64,000 bases of DNA from Lewinella sp. IMCC34183. Its GTDB lineage: Bacteria; Bacteroidota; Bacteroidia; Chitinophagales; Saprospiraceae. Positions 18,101 through 26,633 of this stretch are shown piece by piece (position 1 is the first letter of the stretch; the number at the start of each line of letters is the position of its first letter). The notes under the pieces were generated by a model, which saw only the letters and a program-made list of their open reading frames with translations, was not told the origin of the DNA and ran no database searches. The DNA is taken from the NCBI RefSeq assembly GCF_003390915.1, contig NZ_QMEM01000001.1, positions 434,001 through 498,000 of the forward strand. The letters run 5' to 3'. Position numbers and translations under genes: made by a program.

Positions 18101-18651
18101 GTATTCTTCAGCTTACGGAGCGATTCCTTCTTCCGGTTCTTGTACTTGCTGATGCCCGCGGCCTGCTCGAACATGCGGCGGCGGCTGTTGTCCTTGTCGG
18201 CCAGGATATCGTCCACCATCCCCAGTGCGATAATGGCGTAGGAATTGGAGCCGATGCCGGTGTCGAGAAAGAGATCCCGGATATCCTTGAGGCGGCACTG
18301 TACCCCGTTGAGGCGGTACTCCGAGTCGCCGCTCCGGTACAGCATGCGGGTCACCGTCACGGTGTTGTAGTCGGTGGGAAGCAGCGCCTTGTCGTTCTCG
18401 AAGGTCAGGCTGACCGAGGCCAGGTTGCCCGCCTTTTTTTTGCGGGTACCGTTGAAGATGACCGAGGCCATTTTATCGAGCCGCAGTTCCGAGCCTTTCT
18501 GCTCGCCCAGTACCCAGCGGATGGCATCTACGATATTGCTCTTGCCCGATCCGTTGGGGCCCACGATGCCGATCACGTCCGCGTCGAAGTTCACCACCGT
18601 CTGGCTGGCAAAGCTCTTGAATCCCTTTATGTCCAGTTGCTTGAGGCGCAT
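15097..18651 (-). CDS. smc: Chromosome segregation ATPase SMC
   Basis: At 1184 residues this is full length for bacterial SMC. The head has Walker A GPNGSGKS (31-38) at the N-terminus and, at the C-terminus, the ABC signature LSGGEK (about 1079-1084) and Walker B FCIFDEVDAPLDD. Two long coiled coils (about 165-500 and 670-1010) flank a hinge at about 515-640, here with a Pro/Ala-rich insertion. SMC dimers, with ScpA/ScpB kleisin partners (not in this window), load near the origin and compact and separate sister chromosomes. The gene is single, with 233 bp of gene-free DNA upstream of nothing but its own promoter region; the convergent oxidoreductase ends in its stop codon. Confidence 0.97.
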   Translation of the reverse strand: MRLKQLDIKGFKSFASQTVVNFDADVIGIVGPNGSGKSNIVDAIRWVLGEQKGSELRLDKMASVIFNGTRKKKAGNLASVSLTFENDKALLPTDYNTVTVTRMLYRSGDSEYRLNGVQCRLKDIRDLFLDTGIGSNSYAIIALGMVDDILADKDNSRRRMFEQAAGISKYKNRKKESLRKLKNTEDDLDRIEDVLHEIAKNLTSLEKQAKRARKYRELKGQYRDLSLLLTGIRVEKLRLDFSRVKAETEQAETAYRQADERIEALERQLDQQRKQHVDKEQLVGERQRKLNALVGELRGLENDQRLLQQRKTFIAQQTQKLRADIAAADGQLADLAEQRDRMSAQLKEERATLTARETERTAAETALQQVREGHAGLKSQLDSGLREQQEGERKIFELEKRRAINGNQMDNFRYQVERNLGDLEARRGERESVEEELAALRKEETALAEALADLERREADRQQAIEVTVAETERLQAELSRINRGLDARRNEYKLTKSMIDSLEGFPESIRYLSKNRGWTDDPQLLSDLLLVDADYRAAIENYLEPYLNYYVVETAAEAQRAIKMLADKQKGKANFFLLEAIPAEPAGSPAAAPEGARPATAVVTVDAAYRRLTDRLLHNVFVTGDDELPPPPADGATVLSRAGRYIRRPFAVSGGSVGLFEGKKIGRKKNLELLEKDIREAEGQARGVSKQLEAERAALAQLRQNRLDRQLPEQQRSLSRLQQKAAGMQARVEGFQSFFSDTQAKNTRLEADAEKLVATNAEIDAELRQLRGRIDALRDAVSGTDEEYRRLSEALSAASARFNQENIQYIQQQNRVETLERELAFRENRRAELGRQEERNREQLAALTREGDQIGQQEGTLANNIAQMRQEKEAYQETLGAAEKAYYAARSEINAREDELRKENRQRQDAQVKVNQLREKLTDVRFRLNGVEERLKIEFNLDLAQLAEVEIEEWTGTVPELEMKVDRLRSRIGNYGEINPMAVEAFDEMKERHETITAQRDDIIAAKGTLLKTIKEIEETATVQFLDAFERVRVYFIDVFRSLFTEDDNCDLILLQPEDPLESGIEIVAKPKGKRPQTISQLSGGEKTLTATALLFALYLLKPAPFCIFDEVDAPLDDANISKFNRIIKKFSKDSQFIIVTHNKLTMEAVDSIYGVYTTEQGGSGVVPVQFTELEGSTAFSAR

Positions 18652-18884
18652 CGGGCGGCGAAGGTAGTAAAGTAAGCAGTCTGATGGAGGCCGTCGGTTG
18701 TATGGATGTCGTCTTTTAACCTCACCACGGGTGATGGTTGCCTGGCGCGGCCGCGGGTGCCGAGGCTATTCCTGCAGCGGCCGATCGCAGGTATCGTGGT
18801 ACTCAGCCAATATCCCGGTCGATTGTCCTGGCCGGTGGCCGTTACCCCGGGAGGCGGTAACCCGTCCGGTACTCCTGCTGCTAA

Positions 18885-19751
18885 TTAAAGATGTCGGGTA
18901 CGCACGTAGAATTCCCGGTCCCGGACCCCGAAGGCCTTTACGAGTAGCGGACTCACGACCAGGATCACCCGGCTGTCGTAGACCTGTTCCGGGATACGGC
19001 CGACCACGCGGGCGTAAAGGGTCTTGCGGCTGCGGGGCTCCTCGATCTCCACGAGGCTGTTCAGGGGGGCGGTCCGGTGCAGGACCATCCACTTGGCCTG
19101 GTCGCCGTGGCCCGACCAGGCGGCTTTGCCGTTGGTATGCTGCAGGTTCCGCTGCAGCATTGTACTGTCCCACTGGGTGCGCAGGGGCATGTTGCGCAGG
19201 ACGTACGGATCGGATACTTCGACCTGCGAATCGGGGGCGATACCGTCGATGCGCAGGTAGCCGACCTTCAGCACCTGCCCGGGCGACAGGGTTTCCGGGG
19301 TAAGCCCCGGATTGAGTGCCCGCAGCAGGCTGTCGCTCGGCAACCCGAGCGTGCGGCGCGACAGGCCGAAGAGCGTCTCGCCGGGCGACATCCGGTAGCG
19401 GACCGGCACGAACCAGGCGATACTGTCGGCCGAGAAGGAGGGCCGGACCGCCTCCCGGGGAATCGCCACGGTGACGCGGGAGCCGGGGGTGTAGCCCTTA
19501 CGGAGCTCAGGATTGATACGGTAAACTTCCTCCAGGGAAAGGCCGTAGAACGTAGCGGCACCGTAAAGGGTCTGCCGCGGGGCGAGTACGTGATCGAAGA
19601 GGAGGTGGCCGGACAGGCGGTCGGACCGCAGAATCACGGTATCGGAGGGGAGCAGGAAGTACAGGCTGTCACCGGTGGCGAGGGCCTCCCGCGGTAGCAG
19701 GGCACAGGATAGGAACAGCGTGGCCGGGAGAAGGTAACGGTAGAAAGACAT
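18885..19751 (-). CDS. LysM-repeat secreted protein with RlpA-like C-terminus
   Basis: I prefer the ATG at 19751 (288 aa) because it directly begins a signal peptide (MSFYRYLLPATLFLSCALLP, cleaved near ALA-T); the open frame to 19958 adds a non-signal leader. Two LysM-like units follow: about 61-97 (YGAATFYGLSLEEVYRINP) and about 119-162 (ETLFGLSRRTLGLPSDSLL ... LSPGQVLKVGY). The last 90 residues resemble a double-psi beta-barrel (RlpA/Nlp type), with the TAPLNSLVEI and VVGRIPE segments. The protein should bind cell-wall peptidoglycan in the periplasm and may assist cell separation or outer-membrane anchoring. The catalytic Asp of lytic RlpA is not evident. Confidence 0.8.
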   Translation of the reverse strand: MSFYRYLLPATLFLSCALLPREALATGDSLYFLLPSDTVILRSDRLSGHLLFDHVLAPRQTLYGAATFYGLSLEEVYRINPELRKGYTPGSRVTVAIPREAVRPSFSADSIAWFVPVRYRMSPGETLFGLSRRTLGLPSDSLLRALNPGLTPETLSPGQVLKVGYLRIDGIAPDSQVEVSDPYVLRNMPLRTQWDSTMLQRNLQHTNGKAAWSGHGDQAKWMVLHRTAPLNSLVEIEEPRSRKTLYARVVGRIPEQVYDSRVILVVSPLLVKAFGVRDREFYVRTRHL

Positions 19752-20143
19752 GGCAGGTAGCAGTAGCACGCCGGGTGGCCCCGAAGCGTCCACGAAGGTA
19801 CGAAGTCGCAAGGCGGGGGCCGGGCCGCCCGTGGGCCTTAGGTATTCCTTAACCGACCGAAGGCTCGGTCCCGGCCGGAAAAGCAGTCCAGAAGCCCCAA
19901 CCAAGCCGGCAGGAAACCAACTATTGGGTCCCTGCTTTGTTTCCATACCGTAAGTCAACCGAAGGGCCGAATTTTGTTGGCCGACCGCGGCGAATTGTCA
20001 GGATATTTTGTCAGCCCCATACGCGTGGCACGGTTCTTTCAGTTACGTCTTAACTTACGGGCAGGCGTTCGCTTCTACCAATCCCCCCCCGCACCTGCGA
20101 CCCCGCCCGATCTATTTATTGAAACCCCTCCAAAGTCTATTGA
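19752..20143. other. Gene-free stretch between divergent LysM and clpC genes
   Basis: This 392-bp stretch should hold both promoters. A TACCTTCG box (minus strand, 19800-19793) is one mismatch from the -7 consensus for the LysM gene, without a good -33. I see no clear promoter for clpC and no repeat or CIRCE/CtsR-like operator. A run of eight C occurs near 20085-20092. Confidence 0.4.
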
Positions 20144-22708
20144 ATGAATCCTCCACAACGGGAATTTAACCCCGAAATAAAGCAGGCCATGGCTCGCGGT
20201 AAGCAGGAGGCCGAGAAAATGGGGCACTCCTACGTGGGCCCCGAACACCTGCTGCTTGGCGTCCTCAGCATGGGCAACAGCCTGGCTACCCGCGTCCTGC
20301 GCAACCTCGCCGTGGACATCAGTGCCCTCACCGACACCCTGCGCGAAAACATCCAGCGCAACGGCGGACAAGCCAGCGGCAACTCCCTTTCCAAGCTTCC
20401 CCTGAACGACAAGGCCGACCGCGTCCTGAAAGTCACGTTCCTGGAAGCCAAAGCCCTGAAGACCTCCCAGGTCAGCCCCGAACACCTAATCCTTTCTATT
20501 CTGCGCAACAAAGAGCTGCCCGCGACCAAGATCCTGCGACAGTTCGAGGTGGAATACGAAATTTACAAAGCTGAACTTGACTACGTGAAAGACGAAAAAG
20601 ATTTTACCGAAGACCTCTCCCTGCCCCTCAACCAGGCACCGGGCAGCGGCGAAGAGAATTTCGAGGACGACGAATCCGGCCGCGGCGGTCAGGGTCGTAG
20701 CGGACGCGGACAGGGTAACTCCAAGTCACGCACCCCCGTGCTCGATAATTTCGGTCGGGACATCACCGCCCTGGCCGAGGAAGACCGCCTCGACCCCATC
20801 ATCGGCCGCGAAACCGAGATCGAACGCGTTTCCCAGATTCTCAGCCGGCGCAAGAAGAATAACCCGATCCTGATCGGCGAACCCGGCGTGGGTAAGACCG
20901 CCATCGTGGAAGGTCTGGCGCTGCGCATCCGCGACCGCAAGGTGAGCCGGACACTCTTTGATAAGCGCATCGTGATGCTTGACCTGGCCGCCCTAGTAGC
21001 CGGTACCAAGTACCGTGGCCAGTTTGAGGAGCGAATGAAGGCCATCATGACCGAGCTCGAGAAGAGCCGCGACGTGATCCTCTTCATCGACGAGATCCAT
21101 ACCATCGTGGGAGCGGGTGGCGCTACCGGTTCGCTGGACGCCAGCAACATCTTCAAGCCCGCCCTCGCCCGCGGCGAACTGCAGTGCATCGGTGCCTCTA
21201 CCCTGGACGAGTACCGGCAGCACATCGAGAAAGACGGCGCCCTGGATCGTCGCTTCCAGAAGGTCCTGGTCAACCCGCCCAGCGCCGAGGAGGCCGTACA
21301 CATCCTCAACAACATCAAGCCGAAGTACGAGGACTTCCATAACGTCAATTACTCCGACGAAGCCATCGAGGCCTGTGTAAAGCTGAGTGACCGCTACATC
21401 ACCGACCGCTTCCTGCCGGACAAGGCCATCGACGTACTCGACGAAGTAGGTGCCCGCACCCACCTCAAGAATATCACCGTCCCCGAGCACATCGAGGAGG
21501 TCGAGAAGAAGATCGAGGAGGTCAAAGAGCAGAAGAACGCTGCGGTTAAGAACCAGCAGTACGAGCGCGCCGCCGACCTCCGCGACCAGGAGAGCAAACT
21601 CCAGCGCAACCTGGAGGACGCCAAGAAGCAGTGGGAGGAGGAAGCCAAGACCAAGCGCTACCCCGTCAACGAAGAAGACATTGCCGAGGTGGTCAGCATG
21701 ATGACCGGCATTCCCGTCCGTCGCGTGGCCCAGAACGAGAGCAAGAAACTCGTCGGTATGGAGAGCGACCTGCAGTCCGTCATCATCGGACAGGACAACG
21801 CCATCACCAAAGTGACCAAGGCCATCCAGCGTAACCGCGTGGGCCTGAAGGATCCCAGCAAGCCCATCGGTACTTTCATCTTCCTCGGCCCCACGGGTGT
21901 CGGTAAGACGGAGCTCGCCAAGGCCCTGGCCAAGTACATCTTCGACAGCGAGGAAAGCCTGATCCGGATCGACATGTCGGAGTACATGGAGAAATTCAGC
22001 GTCAGCCGCCTCATCGGTGCGCCTCCGGGCTACGTCGGCTACGAAGAAGGCGGCCAGCTTACCGAGAAGGTCCGCCGCAAGCCCTACAGCGTCATCCTGC
22101 TCGACGAGATCGAGAAGGCCCACCCCGACGTCTACAACATCCTGCTACAGGTGCTCGACGACGGACAGCTGACCGACGGTATGGGGCGCAAGGTCGACTT
22201 CAAGAATACCATGATCATCATGACGTCCAACATCGGTGTCCGCCAGCTGAAGGACTTCGGTCAGGGCGTAGGTTTCGCGACCAAGGCCCGTACCGAGAAT
22301 GCCGAGGCGAACAGCAAGTCGGTGATCAACAGCGCCCTGAAGCGCACTTTCTCGCCGGAGTTCCTGAACCGGATCGACGACGTGGTGATCTTCAACAGCC
22401 TGGGACAGGACGAGATCTTCCGCATCATCGACATTGCCCTGTCGGACCTGTACAAGCGGCTGCAGACCATGGAGTTCCAGCTGGAGCTCGCCGAGGATGC
22501 CAAGAAGTTCGTGGCCGAGAAAGGCTTCGATCCTCAGTTTGGCGCCCGGCCCCTGCACCGCGCTATCCAGAAGTACATCGAGGATCCGCTGGCCGAGTAC
22601 ATCCTGAACAACAACCCCGAGGGTGGCACCGCCCTCGTGGCGAAGCTGAACGAAAGTGGCGACGGCCTGACGATCATTCAGCAGGAAGCGGTAACTTCGG
22701 AAGAGTAA
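20144..22708 (+). CDS. clpC: ATP-dependent Clp protease ATPase ClpC
   Basis: This 854-residue class I Clp/Hsp100 unfoldase has the N-terminal repeat domain (1-150), a Gly/Arg/Ser-rich linker (about 168-192), AAA module 1 with Walker A GEPGVGKT (about 245), a UVR-type middle coiled coil ([20 protein letters not shown], about 445-490) and AAA module 2 with GPTGVGKT (about 583). The short UVR middle domain rather than ClpB's long M-domain marks it as ClpC. It unfolds damaged or regulatory proteins and feeds them to ClpP; ClpP is not in the window. It has the ATG start next to a gene-free upstream region and a hairpin downstream. Confidence 0.95.
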   Translation: MNPPQREFNPEIKQAMARGKQEAEKMGHSYVGPEHLLLGVLSMGNSLATRVLRNLAVDISALTDTLRENIQRNGGQASGNSLSKLPLNDKADRVLKVTFLEAKALKTSQVSPEHLILSILRNKELPATKILRQFEVEYEIYKAELDYVKDEKDFTEDLSLPLNQAPGSGEENFEDDESGRGGQGRSGRGQGNSKSRTPVLDNFGRDITALAEEDRLDPIIGRETEIERVSQILSRRKKNNPILIGEPGVGKTAIVEGLALRIRDRKVSRTLFDKRIVMLDLAALVAGTKYRGQFEERMKAIMTELEKSRDVILFIDEIHTIVGAGGATGSLDASNIFKPALARGELQCIGASTLDEYRQHIEKDGALDRRFQKVLVNPPSAEEAVHILNNIKPKYEDFHNVNYSDEAIEACVKLSDRYITDRFLPDKAIDVLDEVGARTHLKNITVPEHIEEVEKKIEEVKEQKNAAVKNQQYERAADLRDQESKLQRNLEDAKKQWEEEAKTKRYPVNEEDIAEVVSMMTGIPVRRVAQNESKKLVGMESDLQSVIIGQDNAITKVTKAIQRNRVGLKDPSKPIGTFIFLGPTGVGKTELAKALAKYIFDSEESLIRIDMSEYMEKFSVSRLIGAPPGYVGYEEGGQLTEKVRRKPYSVILLDEIEKAHPDVYNILLQVLDDGQLTDGMGRKVDFKNTMIIMTSNIGVRQLKDFGQGVGFATKARTENAEANSKSVINSALKRTFSPEFLNRIDDVVIFNSLGQDEIFRIIDIALSDLYKRLQTMEFQLELAEDAKKFVAEKGFDPQFGARPLHRAIQKYIEDPLAEYILNNNPEGGTALVAKLNESGDGLTIIQQEAVTSEE

Positions 22709-22721
22709 CCAACGACCCTAT

Positions 22722-22786
22722 CCGCCGCCCCGGAGGACCCAAAATGCCCGCTCACGCGGATTTTTTCGGGATATCCGGGGCGGCGG
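22722..22786 (+). terminator. Long hairpin between clpC and infC
   Basis: A 12-bp perfect stem (22722-22733 with 22775-22786, GC only) encloses a 41-nt loop. The loop itself contains CCGCTCACGCGG followed by ATTTTTT, a small intrinsic-terminator shape. It may end clpC transcription, or be a structured leader for infC with two exclusive foldings. Confidence 0.45.
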
Positions 22787-22851
22787 CGGTAGTGGGTTGA
22801 ACAATCCCCCCTTACGTACTTTTACATTTTATAACATAACCCAACAATCTA

Positions 22852-23493
22852 TTGGCTAAGAGAAGAGGCGGCGGCCGCAATCGTTATACGCGCAGAGAGG
22901 AAACCACCCCCCAATTTCGGATCAATGACATGATCCGCGTACCCGAGGTGCGCCTGGTAGGCGATAACCTGGAAGAGATTTCAGGAGAGATCGGTAAGCA
23001 GCTGGAAAGCGGCACCGTATTCGATACCCGGCAGGTAAAAGGTTGGGGACGTGACCTCGGACTCGACCTGGTGGAAATTAGCCCCAACGCAAGTCCGCCC
23101 GTCGTCCGGCTTACGGACTATAAAAAGTTCCTGTACGAAAAGAAGCGTAAGGAAAAGGAGATCCGCAACAAAGCGGTTAAGACCGTCATCAAGGAGGTCC
23201 GTTTCGGCCCCAATACCGACGACCACGACTTCGACTTCAAGACCCGCCACGCCCGTGGCTTCTTGGAGGATGGCGCCAAGGTTAAGGCTTACGTCCACTT
23301 CCGTGGCCGCTCCATCGTCTTTAAGGACCGTGGCGAGCTGCTGCTGCTCCGCTTCATGAAGGAGCTGGAGGATCTCGGTGCCGCCGAGGCGATGCCGAAG
23401 ATGGAGGGACGTAGGATGAACGTAATCATCAGCCCCAAGAAGGTGTCCAAGAAATCCTCCAAGTCGGATTCCAACAGCGACTCCAACAATTAG
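22852..23493 (+). CDS. infC: Translation initiation factor IF-3
   Basis: The start is TTG at 22852 (213 aa, AKRRGGGRNRYTRREETTPQ...). No in-frame ATG exists before residue 24, and the N-terminus aligns well with IF-3 from here. Conserved IF-3 segments are VRLVGDN, GLDLVEISPNASPPV and YKKFLYEKKRKEKE (linker helix), then the C-terminal domain with IKEVRFGPNTDDHDF, FLEDGAKVKAYVHFRGR. The tail is a Ser/Asp/Asn extension of about 15 residues. IF-3 binds the 30S subunit, checks the start codon and blocks premature 50S joining. A rare start codon is a hallmark of infC, since IF-3 rejects it and so limits its own synthesis. Unusually, rpmI and rplT do not follow. Confidence 0.96.
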   Translation: MAKRRGGGRNRYTRREETTPQFRINDMIRVPEVRLVGDNLEEISGEIGKQLESGTVFDTRQVKGWGRDLGLDLVEISPNASPPVVRLTDYKKFLYEKKRKEKEIRNKAVKTVIKEVRFGPNTDDHDFDFKTRHARGFLEDGAKVKAYVHFRGRSIVFKDRGELLLLRFMKELEDLGAAEAMPKMEGRRMNVIISPKKVSKKSSKSDSNSDSNN

Positions 23494-23512
23494 GCTTCAG
23501 CCTACGATCTAT

Positions 23513-23549
23513 CGGGCGCCCGCTTCACGTAAGCGGGCGCCCGTTTTTT
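23513..23549 (+). terminator. Strong intrinsic terminator after infC
   Basis: A 13-bp perfect stem (23513-23525 with 23531-23543), 5-nt loop CACGT, then six T (23544-23549). It lies 20 bp after the infC stop and only 22 bp before the engB start codon. Confidence 0.92.
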
Positions 23550-23571
23550 ATCTACCCCCAAGAGTTTCCCC

Positions 23572-24198
23572 GTGGCCCAGATCAAGACCTCCCGTTTCGC
23601 CTCCTCCCACGCCCGCGTCGTGCAGGCTCCCCAGGACGGAAAGCCGGAATTCGCCTTCATCGGGCGCAGTAACGTAGGCAAGAGCAGCCTGATCAACATG
23701 CTCGCCCAGCGCAAGGAGCTGGCGCATACCAGCGGCAAACCCGGAAAGACCCAGTTGCTCAATTACTTCCTGATCAACGACAGCTGGTACCTGACCGACC
23801 TGCCCGGCTACGGATACGCGAAGCAGAGCAAGAAGACCCGCGGAAAGTGGGAGAGCCGCACGGAAAAGTATTTCCTGAACCGGCAGTCCCTCGTCAGTGC
23901 CTTCGTGCTGATCGACAGCAATATCCCTCCCCAAACTATCGACCTGGAATTCGTCAACTGGCTGGGTGAACACGGGGTCCCCTTCGTGCTGGCTTTCACC
24001 AAGACCGACCGTAAAAAGGCGCGCGACGGGGCACGCGTGGAGGAGTTCCGTACCGAGCTCCTCAAGTCTTGGGAAGAACTGCCACCGGTTTTCCTCACCA
24101 GCGCCACCAGCGAGGCCGGGCGCGACGAAATACTCGAATACATGGAAAGCGCCCTGGAAGCGGTAAATTGGCCCTTCTACGGAACCACGGGCGCATAA
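23572..24198 (+). CDS. engB: Ribosome biogenesis GTPase EngB (YsxC/YihA)
   Basis: The start is GTG at 23572 (208 aa). GTPase motifs are complete: G1 GRSNVGKSS (31-39), G2 threonines in HTSGKPGKTQ, G3 DLPGYGYAK, G4 TKTD and G5 TSA. EngB/YsxC assists late assembly of the 50S subunit and is usually essential. The strong terminator 22 bp upstream separates it from infC, so it must have a promoter inside the infC tail or the terminator itself, or depend on read-through. The acyltransferase gene follows 27 bp downstream on the same strand and may be co-transcribed. Confidence 0.95.
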   Translation: MAQIKTSRFASSHARVVQAPQDGKPEFAFIGRSNVGKSSLINMLAQRKELAHTSGKPGKTQLLNYFLINDSWYLTDLPGYGYAKQSKKTRGKWESRTEKYFLNRQSLVSAFVLIDSNIPPQTIDLEFVNWLGEHGVPFVLAFTKTDRKKARDGARVEEFRTELLKSWEELPPVFLTSATSEAGRDEILEYMESALEAVNWPFYGTTGA

Positions 24199-24225
24199 GG
24201 CGTCCCGACGGTCAAAGCTGAGCAG

Positions 24226-25986
24226 ATGTACCCCACACCGGACCCTACCCTTCCCCACCCCGCCCCGCCCTTCGAACGGGAGGGCAGCGCGTACGCGCAC
24301 ACCGAATCGGACATCGAGAAGTGGGAGATCTACAAGCTGAGCGAGGACCGGGCGAATTTCGTACGCCGGCTCGAAGCGGCCAGCGTGGACCGGATCAACC
24401 AGGAGCACGGGGACAACCTGACCGACGTGCTGAGCAAGACCATCTTCAGCGAGCAGGTACGTACCAAAACCGAACCCTGGAAGGTGGACCCGCCCCAGGA
24501 GCGCAGCTACTGGAAGCGTCTGGCCAAGTTGCTGGCCACCCACTCCATCGACGAGGACGAACCCGCCTCCGCCGAGGAAGCCGCCCAGTCGCTGCTGCAG
24601 CGTATCGTGCACCGGTACGCCGAGGAGATTGTGGGCACGTTCAAAATACCCACCTTCCGCTTCGCGCGGCGCTTCCTTACCTTCTTTTTCGGCCGCCTGC
24701 TTAATGCGGCCGGCGGGCGCACGTTCACCAGCCTCTTTTCCAAGAAGGTGCTGCTGCAGGAAAAGCTGCAGGTACGCGGCTACGTCGACCAGGTGCGGCA
24801 ACTCAGCCGCAAGGGTACCGTGGTGTTGGTCCCCACCCACTTCAGTAACCTCGACAGCATCCTGATCGGCTACGCCCTGGACCAAGTGGCCGGACTCGAG
24901 GCGATGGCCTTCGGTGCGGGACTCAACCTGTACAACACCGGCTACACGGCCTACTTCATGAACCGCCTGGGTGCCTACCGCGTCGACCGGCGAAAGCGCA
25001 ACCCGATCTACATGACCACCCTGAAGCTGATGAGTAAATTGCTCATCCAGCGGGGGGTGCCCTCACTCTTCTTCCCCGGGGGGACGCGTTCGCGATCCGG
25101 CGCGTTGGAAACCCACCTGAAGCTCGGTCTGCTGGGTACGGCCGTCGAGGCACAGCGGGCGCGCTACCAGCAGGGCCGCGACGAAAAGGTATTCATCGTG
25201 CCGGTCATCCTGAGCTACCCCTTCGTATTGGAGGCACAGTTCCTCATCGAGCAACACCTGCGCCGCGAGGGGCAGGACCGCTACATCAAGGCGAAGGACA
25301 GCTTCCATTCGCTGCGCAGTATCCTCAAATTCGTCTGGGGCGTCTTCAGCAAGGGCAACGAGATCACGATCAGCCTCGGCCAGCCCCTGGACGTGGTCGG
25401 CAACCGCGTAGAGGCCAACGGCAAGAGCTACGCACTAAGCGGACGCCACGTATCGACCCGGGAGTACTTCCGCGACCAGCACGGGGTTATCAACGAAGAC
25501 CTGCAGCGGGAAAGCGAGTATACGCGGCTACTGGCCAACCGCATCGTCGAGCGCTACCATGCGGACGGTATCGTGCTTCCCAGCCACCTGATCAGCTACG
25601 CGGCCTTCGCCATGCTCGAGCGCAGCTTCCCGAAGGACGACCTGTATGCCCTCCTGCGGCTCCCCGCGGAAGACTTTTACTTCCGGAAGGATGCCCTCAT
25701 CAAGGTAGTCGAGCAATTGCGGGACCAGCTGCTCAAATTGGAAAGCGAAGACCGCGCCAAGGTGAGTAACGAGCTTCGCGTGCCGGGAGCCGAGATCATC
25801 CGCCAGGGGATCGCCAGCATCGGTAATTACCATATCGACAAACCCCTGCGGTATGATGGCGACGGTCGGATCGTCAGCGACAATTTCTCCATGCTCCACT
25901 ACTACCATAACCGGCTGTCTACCTACCGCCTGAAGCATAAGGTGACCTATCCCCCGCTGATGCTAGGCGACGAGCGGAAGGAGTGA
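24226..25986 (+). CDS. Glycerol-3-phosphate/lysophosphatidate acyltransferase-like protein
   Basis: The 586-residue product contains the PlsC/GPAT acyltransferase motifs: block I HFSNLD (H205, D210; the HX4D charge relay), block II GAYRVDRR, block III FFPGGTRSRSGALE and a block-IV-like VIPVIL segment (here VIVPVILSYPF). Before this lies an N-terminal helical region of about 170 residues and after it a C-terminal helical domain of about 230, so it is larger than PlsC and closer in layout to PlsB-type enzymes. It likely acylates glycerol-3-phosphate or a lysophospholipid at the inner membrane; RFARRFLTFFFGRLL (about 145-160) may be membrane-embedded. Its 3' end overlaps the convergent nucleoside kinase gene by 40 bp. 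Confidence 0.85.
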   Translation: MYPTPDPTLPHPAPPFEREGSAYAHTESDIEKWEIYKLSEDRANFVRRLEAASVDRINQEHGDNLTDVLSKTIFSEQVRTKTEPWKVDPPQERSYWKRLAKLLATHSIDEDEPASAEEAAQSLLQRIVHRYAEEIVGTFKIPTFRFARRFLTFFFGRLLNAAGGRTFTSLFSKKVLLQEKLQVRGYVDQVRQLSRKGTVVLVPTHFSNLDSILIGYALDQVAGLEAMAFGAGLNLYNTGYTAYFMNRLGAYRVDRRKRNPIYMTTLKLMSKLLIQRGVPSLFFPGGTRSRSGALETHLKLGLLGTAVEAQRARYQQGRDEKVFIVPVILSYPFVLEAQFLIEQHLRREGQDRYIKAKDSFHSLRSILKFVWGVFSKGNEITISLGQPLDVVGNRVEANGKSYALSGRHVSTREYFRDQHGVINEDLQRESEYTRLLANRIVERYHADGIVLPSHLISYAAFAMLERSFPKDDLYALLRLPAEDFYFRKDALIKVVEQLRDQLLKLESEDRAKVSNELRVPGAEIIRQGIASIGNYHIDKPLRYDGDGRIVSDNFSMLHYYHNRLSTYRLKHKVTYPPLMLGDERKE

Positions 25987-26618
25987 AAATCGACGCGGTG
26001 CAGCCCCGGGCCGCGTGGTTCTGCAACGGCTTCCACCATACGGGCATACAGCCCTTCGTCCGTCGTGAAATCCAATTCGTCCAGTTCGAGCAGGACCACC
26101 GGAACGTCCCGCAAGGTGCGGAAGTAATCGAAGTACGTCGTCTGAACGCTGGTCAGGTATTCGTCGGTGATGCCGGTCTCGAAATCGCGTCCCCGCTTGG
26201 CGATGTTGGCCTGCAGGGCGGTCACGGGGCGATGGAGGTAGACGATCACGTCCGGCCGGGGAAAACCGCCGTCCATGACCCGGTAGATGCGGTTAAAGAG
26301 CCGGAATTCCGCTTCGTTCAGGCTATTCCGCGCGAAGAGCAGGGTCTTGATGAACAGGTAATCGGCTACGGTACCGCCGGTAAAGAGCTCCCGGCTGGAG
26401 AGCTCGCCGTGCAGTTGCTTGTGGCGCTCGGCCATGAAGAAAAGCTCGACGGGGAAGGCGTAGCGTTCCGGCTCCCGGTAAAACAGGGGAAGGAAGGGAT
26501 TGTCGCTGAATTCTTCCAGGATCAGCCGGTGATTGAAGTCCCGGGCCAGCCGACGGGCCAGCGTGGTCTTGCCGGCGCCGATATTGCCTTCCACTACTAC
26601 GAAGGGGGGTAACGTCAT
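25947..26618 (-). CDS. Deoxynucleoside kinase family protein
   Basis: The 223-residue product is a P-loop kinase with VEGNIGAGKTT at residues 9-19, an EEFSDNPFL segment for nucleoside binding, AERHKQLHGEL, and VIVYLHRP (conserved strand before the lid), followed by an Arg-rich lid region ANIAKRGRDFE. It phosphorylates deoxynucleosides in the salvage pathway. The start codon is 15 bp from that of folK, divergently oriented, an arrangement frequent in Bacteroidota. The last 13 codons overlap the acyltransferase gene on the other strand. Substrate preference (dA/dG versus dC/dT) cannot be read from the sequence. Confidence 0.9.
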   Translation of the reverse strand: MTLPPFVVVEGNIGAGKTTLARRLARDFNHRLILEEFSDNPFLPLFYREPERYAFPVELFFMAERHKQLHGELSSRELFTGGTVADYLFIKTLLFARNSLNEAEFRLFNRIYRVMDGGFPRPDVIVYLHRPVTALQANIAKRGRDFETGITDEYLTSVQTTYFDYFRTLRDVPVVLLELDELDFTTDEGLYARMVEAVAEPRGPGLHRVDFHSFRSSPSISGG

Positions 26619-26633
26619 AACTACCTTTAGGGG

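Noticed and set aside
18652-18884. GTTACC/GGTAAC repeat as terminator of the LysM gene
   Set aside because: Six-bp arms without a T-run are too weak to call.
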